Origin: Pachyseris speciosa
Lineage: Eukaryota; Cnidaria; Anthozoa; Scleractinia; Pachyseridae
Assembly (NCBI GenBank): GCA_016490735.1
Contig: JAEMWC010000262.1
Location: 563,501-627,500, forward strand
Direction of reading: 5' to 3'
Length of the DNA: 64,000 nt
Notes under the pieces: model-generated
The model's input: the letters and a program-made list of their open reading frames with translations, nothing else
Databases searched by the model: none
What the model was told of the DNA's origin: nothing
Shown: one piece after another, positions 1 to 12,316 of the stretch
Layout: each line of letters starts with the position of its first letter
Numbering within the stretch: the stretch's first letter is position 1
Position numbers and translations under genes: made by a program

Positions 1-2275
1 AGAATTAAACAGAATTTTTTCAGGGCTTTTGCATCCTCCAAGGCGTCGTGGACTTCGAATTCTTCGTTGAAAAGGTGCGAGTAAAGGGCTGATTGGTTTG
101 ATTTTCAAGATCCCGATTCAAGTTGCAGAGCTGGGTGTTTTTCTTTCAACAGATGTTTGACAAGGATTTGACTGTCACCAAAGTAAACGTTCATGTTTCT
201 TAATTTCCTGTGAAAAGTTTCGCCGCTTTGCCGGAGAAGTATTGGCGTGTCAAATGTTGAGGAATGTAAAAGATTGTTTCTGGGCTGGAGATTAAACTCG
301 ATCAAGAAAGGCTACGAACTCCTGCAGCGCTTCACTAAGAGATGCAGTTTCCACTGGTTGGTTTTCTTTAAATAATTTTCTAGTTCCATTATTGTTTTGT
401 ACAGATAGTTTGTTCACTCGTGTAGCTTGTTCACTTGTGTCCAGTGAGAAGAATTTACTTTGAGAACAGGGTGCTATTTTCATCAATGGCAGACAGCTGA
501 CAGAGTTCAGCGTTTTTTCCAGTACAGGTAGTTTCGGTGTCAAAAACAACAAAAGTGTAAGTTTTAGTTGGATCAAAAGACAGTTTTGCTGGATCAGGTT
601 GTGCAGAATAAGGTGGTACTATTTTCTCGTACTGAAGAAACTCGTTTTCTGAGATGTTTTTTCAAGAGATGTTCAATATGAGTGTGTGCTGTTGATGTAG
701 GCTGGTTTATACTTGTATCTAGATTTAACCCAACTGTGGTTTCATATGTTGTTCCTTCCTGAGCTTCTTTGTGAGCAGTTTGCTTAGATTTTTGACCACG
801 TAACTGGTTCCGCCTATACTTGAAATTTTTGGTAGACTTTCTATTTCTATCACTCAACAGTTTTTTATCCATGAGGTCTCCATGGGATACACAGAAATTC
901 CCAGGCTCAATATTAAAGGCTTCCAAAGTTCTACTTACATAGCCATAGCCAAGATTTCTTTGTGCCATGCCACATGCTGCTCAAAAGTCATTACTTTCAC
1001 TCCCCCCATAATACTGGATTTTTTTGTTGAAATGGTACTATTTAGACTTTCATTTCATTGAGAGTTGGCACAAGGTGAAAGCTTCTTGACAACAATACCA
1101 GTAGTGTATTCAGAAAAGATGTTATTAAAAGGCAGTTTTGAGGGGTTCACCATGTAAATCCTTGCTGTTTGGTAGGTCTGTGTGTTTGTAGCTTGCAGGA
1201 CTTTTTTTGTAACCACACCAAGATACATTTCATGAACTGTGGTCCCCAAATGAATGTGGCACTATACAGCTGAGGCTTAATTTTAGACTCTCTGGATTTC
1301 TGGCATTTTGAGTCAGCATAGCTGAAGCATTTTACTTTCTTACTCAATTGAACACCTTGGATCTTTGAAGCGATCTTTCAGATTGTAAAGATGGGTTGTT
1401 AGGGATCGTTTTGTGTGAATTATGTCTGACCACTTTTCAACTTTGTATGGTACTTTGCTATGAAGATCAGCAAGAGTAGTACTGTCATCAACTCCAACAT
1501 TATGTAGCAAACTGAATCCCACTGTCAGCAACACTTGTCCAAAGTTCAACTGCCACATCTCTTTCCATTGACTTTGATGAACCTGTATGATTTTTTCTGT
1601 AGTCACGCTTTTTAGCCATTTTTCCTGAGTTTTTGCTAGATTCACACACCCTACAGGATTTGCATCTGGTTGCATAAGATAGTACTTTCCCGGTGGCAAG
1701 ACCCATTGTTTCCCCATGACCTGTCAGGGAGTTGTGCCCTTTTCCTCTCTTTTGCCAACCCATGTCATAAGATACTGCTATACTGTGTACTCTAATGACA
1801 GTATTTAAATGTGTATTCTGGGTTAGCACCCTGGGAGGGAGGGGAAAAATTGGATGGGGGTGTGCAGCCCGCTTCCAGAAACCCTTACCCTATTTCAGAC
1901 CAAACTCTGCGATTTTCCCTACACTATTTCAGGACCTGACCAAACATTAGATACCCCTTTTCAGACCTATTTCATGTACACAGTTGGAATAAACATAATT
2001 TGAGCCTGAATGGGCAATTGTTGATGGTCTTATCGCCTAATGATGAAGAAGTAGCTTCTTCTAAAAGACATACTCAATTCAAGACTAGCGTGCACAAAGC
2101 ATACCCATTTTCAGATTGAAATGGTCAAAATCGATACCCTATTTCAGACGAAAAAAGGCTAAAAAACTATACCCTTTGGGGCCGCACATACCTATATAGC
2201 CCATGGAAGAAAGTACACCCCCAGGGGGGGGGGGGGGGGGGTGGGTTAGCAGAAGAGAGCCAAATGTGTTTTATT
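1..2275 (-). pseudogene. Mutator-like transposase fused to DEDDh exonuclease, decayed
   Basis: Conceptual translation on the minus strand gives, in order, a Mutator-like transposase-type region (about 1819 down to 1055), a basic linker (968-600) and a 3'-5' exonuclease region (600 to the window edge). The exonuclease signatures are readable: FDTET (Exo I) at about 530-546, an SSTFD segment (Exo II area) at about 248-262, and HDALED (Exo III) at 33-50. The domain order matches a transposase-exonuclease family I know from cnidarian genomes. It is broken by an in-frame stop near 456, several frame changes (for example around 300 and 1250-1340), and a MITE at 1829-2242. Reading across the MITE restores continuous frame at about 2252-2275, where homology stops. 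The C-terminus runs off the left edge. Family assignment is from recognition and was not searched. Confidence 0.72.
1829..2242. mobile_element. MITE-like element with 9-bp target duplication, inside the Mutator pseudogene
   Basis: The element is flanked by the direct repeat GGGTTAGCA at 1820-1828 and 2243-2251. It begins CCCTGGGAGG and ends in a C/G-rich run containing CCCAGGGG. Internally it repeats the phrase TACCCTATTTCAGAC in several degenerate copies. It has no coding capacity. Removing it and one target copy joins the transposase reading frame on both sides. An 8-9 bp duplication fits hAT- or MULE-type mobilisation, but no transposase is present. A second copy in the opposite orientation lies at about 31565-31945. 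Confidence 0.7.
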
Positions 2276-2698
2276 TATACTAGTTACAGCTGTGTTTTCT
2301 TCTGTGTATGAAAACAAAAATATTCTATGGCGTGCCACAAGAAGGCATTGCATGACTATTTTTATACCATGCTGTAGAAATTACATTACATAGCCCTACA
2401 AAATCAAAGGCTTCCCTGCATTCTGATTGGTTGTATTTTTTATGGGATGAATCTAATTACAGTATTAAATGGGGTATGTATTTAAAAATAAAGCTGCCAC
2501 ATATTTTCTCAGACATATTATTTTATTTGTTACCTGCACTAATGATATGATAATAAAATAATATTCCAAGCTGCATCCATTGTCTTGGTTTTCACCAGCA
2601 AAAAAAGTGCAAAAATTATGACTCACCTACTTGACAATGTGAGCAAGATTTAAGGTCATTTTTCAGCACTTCCATGTTAACATGCCATGTGCCTAAGA

Positions 2699-2983
2699 CA
2701 TACCTGCCAACCCCCAGAGGGGGGGGGGGGGGGGGGAGGTGGGTACTAAAAAAATCAATACGGGGAGGCTCCACCCTGAGTTCTGACCCCTTAGCCTTTT
2801 GTATAAAAAAATCCACTTCTTCTTTCCTTTTTGACATCTCGAAAATAATAAAATTCATGAAATTTTTTTGAAAAAGGCCACGGTAGGTATTCCCCGGGAG
2901 AGTTGGTGCTCTAACCGGGAGACCGGGAGATTTGATGAAAAACTTGGAGACTCCCGGGAAAACCGGGAGAGTTGGCAGGTATG
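2699..2983. mobile_element. MITE with CATACCTGCCAAC inverted ends
   Basis: The ends are perfectly inverted: CATACCTGCCAAC at the left and GTTGGCAGGTATG at the right. They are flanked by CTAAGA at 2693-2698 and 2984-2989. The interior holds a poly-G run (about 2711-2732) and repeated ACCGGGAGA / CCCGGGA phrases. No coding potential is seen. Confidence 0.72.
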
Positions 2984-3118
2984 CTAAGAGGTGAGCGTCT
3001 CTCTCCTTGTTTTGCTATAAAAATAATATGATTGCTCATGTATTGAACGCTCCAAAAGAAACTGCGATATTTTCAATTTTGTGAAGCAACGTTTTACGCA
3101 AAAAAGAATATATATTAC

Positions 3119-3325
3119 CTGTTTTGACCTAGTCACTATTTTTGTGGGAGGCTCAAGTTCCTCTTCCTCAGTTTCACGTTTTTCCATGGATCTATTCATG
3201 CTTGCCTTTGAGAGGTTTTTCATCACGCTCAAGCGTCTTTTAGATGGAAAACGACCTTTGTAGCGGCCAGAATTGACACGGGCAGGATAATCGTTTTCCT
3301 CGTCGCTTTCACTGGAAAAGGCCAT
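3119..3325 (-). CDS. Candidate first coding exon of an unrecognised gene
   Basis: An ATG at 3325 opens 69 codons, ending at a consensus splice donor (CAG|GTAATA, exon end at 3119, phase 0). The peptide begins MAFSSESDEENDYPARV, is acidic at the N-terminus and basic in the middle, and carries a Glu-rich stretch and a final TRSKQ. That composition suits a nuclear or chromatin-associated protein, but no family is recognised. I chose this ATG because the upstream in-frame extension is low-complexity and the composition changes sharply there. Downstream exons should lie at lower coordinates, but none was identified before the MITE at 2699-2983. It may be an orphan exon or a cut-off gene. Confidence 0.4.
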
Positions 3326-3549
3326 TGTTGCAGAGTGTAAAGCATGGCCACAGAAGAAGCCAGCCAAGCAAAGGTAACGAAAAAGGCCAGGAGTGCAAGT
3401 GTTGTTGTGCGGCATTTCGTAGTCCAGTCCCGCGTCCAGATGATCGATCGCGGCATGTACGTAAAATGTTTTCCTCAGACCAAGATATGCTGCTTGAGGT
3501 AGATTTTTTTCTTTACAGGATTTCAAAAATAAAGACTTTGTAGGTCTAA

Positions 3550-4233
3550 ACGCTTGTAGAACACGTGAATTGTTATCAATTCATGTTAAAATTAGCCTTG
3601 TGCAAAAAAATTTACTCGCCGCCATGGTTGTTTTGCTTCTCTGCGGATTTTAAATCGCGCGCGTGTAAAGTAACACGCGCGGCTAGGACCCAGACCCTCA
3701 ACGGTATTAAAACTATTGTGAGCCTCCTTAAGCTTCGTGTGCACGCTAGTTCCAGCTCATTGCGGAGGATATGAATAAGGTCTATTTTCGTACCCTGTCA
3801 AAAATACCTTGCCGTATCAAATGTAATCTGCCATCTTGAATTATTCAGTTAAAAATGTTTCTCACAAATTCCATTACGTTTGGGTTATTTCCGAAGCTCT
3901 TCAAATATTAAGCTGAAACACTGTTCAGCCCTTTCAGAGCTATAACTAAGAATTTCGCCATTGTGTGCATTTTCACTATTTTGTGTACTACTGCAGTAAA
4001 ACCCTCATATTAACGTCGCCAGCAACCACTCTCGCCAAAACCTCCATTATAAGAATGAGAAAGTTCGTTTAACAGAACTGCCGTATTTCAATAATATTGC
4101 GTAGGTTTTTCGTCAATGTAATTTGTGCAAAAGGGTATCCTATCCTGACGTTTCCTTGTGTAGGCCCGTGAGGTGGGTGGGATATCACTTTGTGGGAACG
4201 TTGGCAATGGAAGAGAAACTGCCTTCTGGAAAA
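3550..4233. other. Intergenic, no recognised feature
   Basis: This is a mixed AT-rich stretch with short CG-rich patches around 3650-3690 (repeated CGCGCG). I see no convincing exon or inverted repeat. It could contain the promoter of the minus-strand exon that starts at 3325, but no motif supports that. Confidence 0.3.
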
Positions 4234-4593
4234 TAGGGAGCTTAAGCAACGAGGACGGCAACGGCAACGAGAACGACACAAAACAATAGGCTTAATGAGC
4301 AAAAACAATGGCTCTGCACGTTTGTTTTACATTTTGGTACATTTCTTTGCCGTCCTCATGAAAACAACAACGTGAAATGACCAAATTTTAGGTTTTATCG
4401 ATAACGTGAGCTTATGGCGGTGAAATCTTTCTTTTTCCCAAGTTCAAAGCCGTTTTCGCTACGTTAGTTCCAGGATAGTTCGCCAGCATTTTACAAGTGA
4501 AAAAAGTTGGAAAAATCGCGAAAGAGTTACAATAACGAGAAGTTACATTTTGAAATTAAGTTTTCGTGCCGTCGTCGTCGCTTAAGCTCCCTA
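4234..4593. mobile_element. 360-bp MITE with TAGGGAGCTTAAG inverted ends
   Basis: The left end TAGGGAGCTTAAGC is followed by an ACGGCAACGG-type stretch. The right end has GTCGTCGTCG followed by GCTTAAGCTCCCTA. The outer 14 bases match as an inverted repeat and the next about 15 match partly. Ends in TA suggest a TA target. There is no coding capacity. Confidence 0.75.
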
Positions 4594-4738
4594 ATGTCTC
4601 TTTCATTCGGCTCTCTTCCCGATTTTTTTTTTTTTTTTCAAATTTTGAGAAAACGGTACTGTTTTGTTTGTATGCCTGTTTTTGCTTTGTTTTGTCGATA
4701 TAGGTGTTGCTTATTTGTTGTGTTCAATTGTGTTTCAG

Positions 4739-5510
4739 GTAATCAAGGACAGCCCAAGGCCAGTGCTGTTGGCGCTCCCTCGCACAGAGTTGACATTGGC
4801 TGGGGTCAACAATTGCAGAAACAAGGCTCCAAAGGAGAGGTTGCTTTGACTCGAGCAGCTCCTAAAGCGATCAATAAACGCTTGCTGGAGAAGAGCTGTT
4901 CTTCGACGAGCGGCCACGAACCATCGGACTCACCATTGGGTCAAATGGAAATTTCATTCCAGCATTTGGAATTTCCTTTAAAAATGGGTATTTACCACGA
5001 GCGCAAGTCGAGTGTTTGGAAACAAAATCGCAAGATTTGGGGGGCCAGTCGGCGTCTGGTAATGCTATGGAAAAGGAAATACTAGTGCTGACAGTGGCGT
5101 TAAACCGAGTAGAGTTGGATTGTCACGGAGTCCAGGCCGGTCTCTGCTATTCAGTCAGCCCCCTGCTGAAGACCAGAAGCCCCATGCTGGTTCCAATGCT
5201 GGTCAGTGCGGTAATGGTTTAGAGCATGTAGGCACCTCGCGGTTGAGCGGCATATCTAAAGAAGCTCCCCACCGAAAGGAAAGGTTCTTTAGAGTGGGCT
5301 CCTCTCCAGATGGAGGCAGTCCAGCAGTGGAAAGCTCATTGCAACTTGCAGGAGCTGCTGTCGCTGTTGAAGACCAAAGCGCCAACAGGCCGGCTGGTGT
5401 CAACAGTACGAATAGAATGGAGCAACAATCTGCTTCAAGGGGCAGCATGAATACTGGGACACAGGAAACCTCTGTGGTTATAAACGATGAATCTGATGAT
5501 GACATTGGTG
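4739..5510 (+). CDS. Exon-like open stretch with splice sites, product unknown
   Basis: A polypyrimidine tract and acceptor (TGTTTCAG|GTAATC) precede 4739, and a donor (ATTGGTG|GTATGA) follows 5510. The 3' two thirds (about 5063-5510) is open in one frame. It is rich in Ser, Gly, Ala and Glu and ends in an acidic INDESDDDIG segment. The 5' third is open in a different frame to 5085, so either a frameshift or a second splice event lies near 5050-5080. No domain is recognised and the composition suggests a disordered region. Its position directly upstream of duplication copy A parallels the exon at 15727-16098 upstream of copy B, so the two may be duplicated exons of one gene. Confidence 0.4.
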
Positions 5511-5654
5511 GTATGAAAAGATTTTTCGGTTTTCATTGTACAATCATATGACTCCCTCACAATCACATGATTGTGCATTCAGTCATGAACGATCGTTCTA
5601 CCAGAGTATTCGCAGTACAAAGGACACCTAATGTAGTACACTGTACTAGTGATT

Positions 5655-8600
5655 CAAGGGAATAACAGCCCTGTCAAAATGTGCCGGCAGCCGGTAAATT
5701 TGCCCCCAAAAGTCAATTATTTGCCCCTTACTTTATACTTGGACTTTACTGTGAGTTCACCACAGGGCGCCAACACAATCAGTTTGTGTAAAATGTAGCA
5801 AATGTATGAAGTTAAGAAAAATTGCTGGTTGCAGTCGAGTGCGCACTTTTAAAACGTCAAAAATGTAGTTATTTTCTTGAAAACATAGGAATAACGTCTT
5901 CTGTCCATGTGCGTGAAAGAAAATCAAACAAAGCGTGATCAACATCCGGGACACACGCTCTGTTTTATTTTCAGATGTGCATTTACAAAAACACAATACC
6001 CGCTCAGATCCAGAGGCGAATATATGGCAGCTATACTGTAATTGACACATTCCTACATCTGACGTTTTGGATATGCCATTTGTCGAGCGGTTTTCAATTG
6101 TTTTCCCAAAGCAATTCGTATTCCCTTTGGTCTTGTTTACCACCCATCGCAACTGATTAAAAAGAAAAGAGAAAAAGTGGTTCTGTCCTCTCACGCGAGT
6201 TCTCGCGCGCCAACGCTTGTCGCGAGAAAACGCGCGAGTTTCGAGTTCTGATTAAGTCATTGTGTTGGTTGGCTGTGATTGGTTGGTTCTGGTTGGGTTA
6301 CGTACACTTACTAACGTTGAAACGTTGAAAACCGCTATGATGGCAGTAATGAATTAGAGGCGCGACATCAGCTGATTTTGTATGCAGTTATAAAGGGTGT
6401 ATACTCCTCAATTTGTTAAGAAAAATTTATAAAAATATAACATAATAATATAATTGTTATTGCAATGGGAACGCTGAAGAAAATACGGAGCTTAGCTTTC
6501 AGTAGAGAGGGATTTTTGTGGCTGACTGCTCCAAAAAACTGGGAATGTGTTTTAGCTTTTCAAGATCCTTGAACAATGTGCTCTGAACTTTTTCCTGTCA
6601 TAGATATGTAGAATTATCTTAGTTATGAACAAGATACAAGGTGGTTTTCAAGTTGTATTGCTATTATTTAGGATACAGTATTTTTATTTAACCTAGCTCT
6701 GTTTAACAGCTCGGTTAGCTTGATAGGCACCTTGAGGACTGGGAACGTGGCGCTCTTATTGCTTTAGTTTTTAGACATTTTTTTGAAATTTGGCAGAAAC
6801 TTAAGCAACTTTTGCTGGTAAAATGTACGTCTTAAAAAGTGCGAGACGTTAAAACAAGCAGTTTAAAAATATGTACGTATGTAATAAAAATTACCTTTTT
6901 CAGCATAAGAGCTGTTTGTGTCTCCAGCAAAACCAACACCAGTGCGAGCTTAAAGTCATAAGCGAGGAGTGAGAGGACTTCCTTTGACCTGGAAAAACGG
7001 CTTCCGCAAGTGTCCCAAATTTGTCTTATCCGCCTCTAGTTCGAAAGATCAGAACAGTTTACCGCCGGACAGCAATCAAATATGGATAAAACAGAGTTAG
7101 AAGGTCCAATTAAAAGAGTGGCGTCAAAGTGGAATATCGAGTGATCTCTAGAAGGTTTGTCGAGTACCAGATCGAACGCGCACCGTGTTCCTTGAACAAT
7201 TTAAAGCCGCGCGTGTTTGTGTCCGTTCGCGAAACCAATCAAATTGCTATTTGGCCGAGTGTTTGTTATTGCGGTTCTGTTCGCGTGTTTTATTTCAAGG
7301 TAAAACGGAAATCGCTCGAACAACGACATGTGTATAAGGCTGGCGAAGATAATGATGAAAACGATGGTGTATTTTGTTTTGACTTCTGTGGAGCCCGTGC
7401 CCCATTTTGATGTTGACACAATTGCTGCTACATCTGCGTTTGTTAAACACGTAAAAGCTTCACCTCAGTTGGTTTGATATTTGTTGAAAACTGACATCAA
7501 ATTTCCCGTAGCAACTATCAGCCGATAGTGCCTCTACTGAAACACCCAACTGTTAAAATGGTGTTTGAATTGGATGCAAGAGAATTTTGATGACAATAAA
7601 CTAAAACAATAAGTGAAGTTGAGTATTACATATTTTCCAGTTACCTGAAGCATTCACGATAATACGGAGCCTCTCAGTCGTGCCAACAGCCGGCGCCACG
7701 AGCCCAAGTCAGGCTACGTCGCTCTTTATTTGAACTGGACAATGGATATGCTCCTTCTCCGCATTCTGTTTTTTTCCTGCTGCTTCCACGAAATGTTTGC
7801 CTTAAAATGCGCATATCATGGATCATTGAATCACAGTAGCCACCCCTGTCCATCAGTTAGATGTGACGTGCCAGCGAAAACCAGTGGTCTTAGTTTCATT
7901 TGTACTCCATGAAGCTATTTATGCCTCTTCTGTTCTTCTTCACAATGAGACTGATCTACGACGAATGGAAGGCATAGAGCTGTTTTTAATTGAGTGTCGA
8001 AAGTAATTCTGGTTTTACTTTGGTTTTTTATTGCTTCGCTCTGTGATTGGCCAAGAAAACTCGCGCCACTTTCTCAACCAATGAGAAACAAAACAATCGT
8101 GATTTGCACGCGCGTATTTTCCCGCGCTTTGCGTCGGCTACATGTAATTGCTTCGTATTCTGATTGGCTCATTGCACTGCTTACCTCTGTTGTGATTGGT
8201 CAGAGTAATTGCTGTGGTTTTGGTTTTACGACACTCAATTGAAAAGCGCTCTAATCAAAACCAATCGTGACTTGGTTTTGGTTATGCTTATCATTGAATG
8301 AGAAAGTGGCCCCAAGCAATTGCTTGGTATTCTTATTGGTTCATTGCGTTGTAGCGTCGGTCGTGCCGATTGATTAGAGCAATTCCTTTGGTTTTGGTTT
8401 TAACTATACTACCTCTGCTGATCCTACTCAATTTCGAACTAAAGTGTCTAAATCACCTCAAATTAGTTATTTATGTCATCCCATTCCAGTCTGACCATTC
8501 CGATCGACCGTCTACGTATGAAAGGCTTCGCGTTGACACTATCGCTTTTGTAGCGTTTTCCTCGTCCACACTAAAATACTCGAGATGGAGAAAAACAAAG

Positions 8601-11600
8601 CGAAGCGTTTTCAAATGTCTCCACTTTTTATAATTGGGAGAGCATTTTTGATTGCATGCGTTTGCCATGAAAACGATAGCGTTTTCGGATCGTTTTAATG
8701 TGAACGCAAGGCCAAAGCGCATCGAAATGTATGCATGGGAAATGTGCAAGGGGCCTTAGTTGAAAACTAAGCTCTAAATGCTGACTCCATAATGTGACAC
8801 ACCGCAAAAACTGCTGTTTATAACTTTGATCACGGTAACGGAGGGGGCTATAAAACTTGAGCGAAAAGACCTCTGATATGCAGGGTAGAGTTGTATTTAC
8901 CTTATTTCGTTTGTTTGTGTTCGACATTGTGGGGGAGCTCTTAATTTCATCGCTCTGTTAACATTTTGAGACGTAAAGTTTTATCAACATTTATTTTAAT
9001 AAGGCACAGTCTTCAGTGCTTCCAAAAAATTTCAGCGTTGTGGCTGTCAAAGAAACGCCATATGGTTCTCAAAAACGTGCATATATTGCGCATTGTACTG
9101 TAGACGCCAGGTTTTTGTAAACAGTATTGAAGAAAGTTTCATCGTTTACCGTCAACATGTTATCGTGAATAAACAATGGGGGTATTCCCGACAAGAACTT
9201 TTCAGAGCAAACAGATGATCGAAACAAGCTGTTCGAATGAAGAAACATCTAAGATCTGGAGAAAGAAGAAAATTGTGCCGAGTATACATGTGTCAACACC
9301 AGCTTGTCGCAGGCGGGCTGCTTTCATCAAACCAGAGAAAGCCAAGTCAGCTACAAATTGCGTCGATAAAAATATGCTTTGGGTCTATTGGACACCCAAA
9401 AGGAGATTTTCCTGGCCAAATACAAACTGAAATGGAATCAAGAGTTTTTGAGCGACTGACGATGCGGGAACATTCAGCTGATGTGGAAACGACCGGGTCA
9501 TTTGCACAAAGGAAAGTTTTACAAAAAGACTTTTAAATGCTAATTATTTCAATGGCGACTAACTTGACACTGAAGACGGATGTTAGTGTAGGCAATGATT
9601 TTAACTGATTATGGTCACAAATTTTTATCTGTCCTGCAGGTAATGGATATATCGACCGACTCTGTCGGCCGGACGCCTCTGAATTTACATTTCATCATGG
9701 ATTACAACTACTAGAGGGTACCGAATCGAAGGATGCTTTGAATTGGAAGCTATACTTTTTGTATACCGAGCGCTCGTGTTATAAAACAAGAAAATTCAGT
9801 GCTACATTATACAGTGCAGGCCGTGCCCAAGTCTCAACTGATAAACTCCACACTTGTTAACTATAACTTTTGCGAGAATCATGTTGCAAGGCCTTCTTGA
9901 CTGTAATCTAATCACCAAATGGCTGAATTTTTCAACTGGCAATAAAGCGTGTGCTTTAGGTCTCTTATCAGGATATAGAAGGATATGGATGTTTCGAGAC
10001 GTTTCAGCAAAATAACCTTACGCGAAAAAAGTCGCACGACTTTTTACTAACTTCGCTAGACTTTGAAACATATTTAATGTTTAATTTTCTGTAGTGTCAC
10101 ACGCACGCTTGGAAAAAATTTGGAGTTCTGTTAACAGAAGTCGAACCTTTGACCTTGCGATTATTAATTCAGATGCTCTAACAAGCTTAAAATTTAACAT
10201 CATACTTCACTTGATGTTGCCTGTGGAACATTTAACGACTATTCCGCACAGCTGGCTGTGGTTTTATCATGTTTTATTAGGGCATGCCCTGGGGCATGGT
10301 TTAAAGCTGTTTTTAATTGAAGTATCGGTAGTGACAAGCAGCTTACTTCTCTCTTCAATACTACTGCTTGGTCCAACTTGTGAAATAAAAGGATATTCGC
10401 AAAAGACAACATGCCTTGATGTATAGATAAATATTCCTAATTGGTAGCATAAGCCGTATATATGACGGACAGTGAAGTCGGAACACACATGTCAATATTG
10501 GGACTTCAAACTGAAGGGTTGAACATCTTAAAACGTGATCAAAATGTAATCAAAATTTCATGCAGTCAGACTGAGACACCAAGGCGCTCACCACAGCATT
10601 TCCATATTAATCCTGATGTTAGTTAATAGCAGTGCGAAACTAATGAGGGTGACTAAAAGAAAAAACCAACGGATGATGATGATAATGATGATGATTATCA
10701 TTATTGTTGTTTGTGGTGATGATGATGGTGATTGTGGCACAGGACACAATACACCTTATTCCAAAATGGCATGCATTGCATGCTGATTAGCCCTCCTTGT
10801 CTCTGAAGTGAAAATGACGCAAAGAAGGCTAATTAACACACAAACAAAAGAATGATAAATTGTGCCGCCATTTTGGAATAAGGTGTATGGCGGGGACTTG
10901 TTTCCTAAAGAGAAGTGGTATTCTCCTACACAGATCTTATCGTTCTTCGAGAGAAAGCCTCTGGGGAAAAATATCCTTTTAAAAATGTTGCACATGATAC
11001 CTCTGCGCATGTTCAGCAGTAATGATACGTTTGTTACAGACTGTATATGAGATGGAGAGGAAACAAATCCTTTTGATCAAGAGTCAAGGGTTGAAATTGC
11101 CTTCCAAGAGGAGAGGAGACACACGGCAGAAGAAACAAGGGAGCACAGGCATTTTGACCTCTTACGGTGACTGACTATGAGGTGTCAATTTCATATTATC
11201 TCCCAAGACCATTAATATGACCCAATTAGAATTATTTCTCCCGATGTCATCTGCTCTTATCATCGATACAAAAACATTAATTAAAAAATAAATAGTAAAA
11301 AATGAATAGGTTACAGCTAGTCATGGATCTGGGGCGTGATTTTTACTCCAAATATAAGTATACTAATGAAGTCGGTGTGATTAGAAGAAAACATTTGGAT
11401 TCAGTGATTTTGTTAGAAATTGCCATTAGTGAGTCCCTGGGACTCACCCTAAGAAGAATTAGAGTCTCAGACCAAAATCAGTGGGTCCCTCTACAAAGTG
11501 CTCAGTGTCATTTTCGATTTTCTGTTTTGCAGAGTTAATAGTAAATTTTCCTCCATTCTAAAGAATGGAAGCTGAAAAATGGATAATTGAAAGCCGAGAC

Positions 11601-12025
11601 AATGTACAGCAATCACAATAAAAACCAACAACAACAACAGAGAGCAAAATGAAGAAATGGACATATCGTGTAAAATTACATGAAATGACTGACCAAAAGT
11701 TCGTGTTATGTTAGCCATCTTATGTCTTCTTTTCACTTTTTCCAGCCAAATTTTTCAGTGAAGGAACGTTAAGGTCAAAGGAAGATTGATTTGTGGTTAC
11801 GTTTGTTCAAATTGTAACTAAATTTAATACGCTGAATTTAGGAGCACCTTAATTAAAGATTAAAGAAAGATTGCGACACTTTTAAAGAAATATGTGATGA
11901 TCAGTAAATTGCATCCGATATGTTTAGGCAAATTGCACAAAAGTCCTGACTTGAACCATTAACAAAGTACAATTTGTAGTTCAGTTGTTATTAGAAATGC
12001 GAGCAGCTCATCGTTTTGTTCAATT
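5655..12025 (+). repeat. Tandem segmental duplication, copy A
   Basis: The sequence from about 5655 (CCCTGTCAAAATGTGCCGGC) to about 12025 recurs in the same order and orientation from about 16110 to 25628. Differences are scattered substitutions and small indels. Short open frames inside (for example 7129-7410, 9176-9430, 10094-10426) have frameshifted or non-synonymous counterparts in copy B, which argues against coding function. Copy A has a block at about 7693-8080 that copy B lacks, and a copy-specific stretch at about 11200-11740 where copy B has a longer unrelated sequence. Inverted TTGGTTTTGGTTT-type repeats lie around 8200-8480. The unit looks intronic. Confidence 0.85.
10674..10724. 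repeat. (GAT)n microsatellite in copy A
   Basis: This is an imperfect GATGATAAT tract. Its equivalents in copy B, at about 21538-21592 and 22815-22900, differ in length, as expected for a microsatellite. Confidence 0.7.
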
Positions 12026-12247
12026 CATTTTATTGTAAATAGTAGTTTAATGTACTGTATATACTATACAATTTTATTTTTATAGTTTTTTCTTTCTCGG
12101 AGAAATTAGCTATACAGCTACTCTTGTCAGTCCGAGGTGAAATAAAGGTGATGTGCTGGGATGTGAACGTGTCATGTCAGCCTTTGTTGCGTCCTGCAGG
12201 ACGCATGCCGTATTATTTTAGCTTATTTTGAGGCAGGTACAAAAGTC

Positions 12248-12316
12248 GGACCGGATCAACTCGGACCGCTAGTCCGGGTCGGATCAAATCGGATCAACTC
12301 GGATCGACTCGGATCA
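12248..12316. repeat. Short tandem repeat of CGGATCAACT type
   Basis: About seven degenerate copies of a 9-10 base unit (CGGATCAACT, CGGATCGACT, CGGACCGCTA) follow one another. No function is evident. Confidence 0.6.

Noticed and set aside
7129..7410. Open frame with a similar counterpart at 17572-17946
   Set aside because: The similarity comes from the segmental duplication. The C-terminal parts are in different frames and the changes are not biased to silent sites.
9176..9430. 84-codon frame of equal length in both duplication copies (other copy at 19267)
   Set aside because: Of the base differences read by eye, more are replacement than silent, which does not suggest selection on protein.
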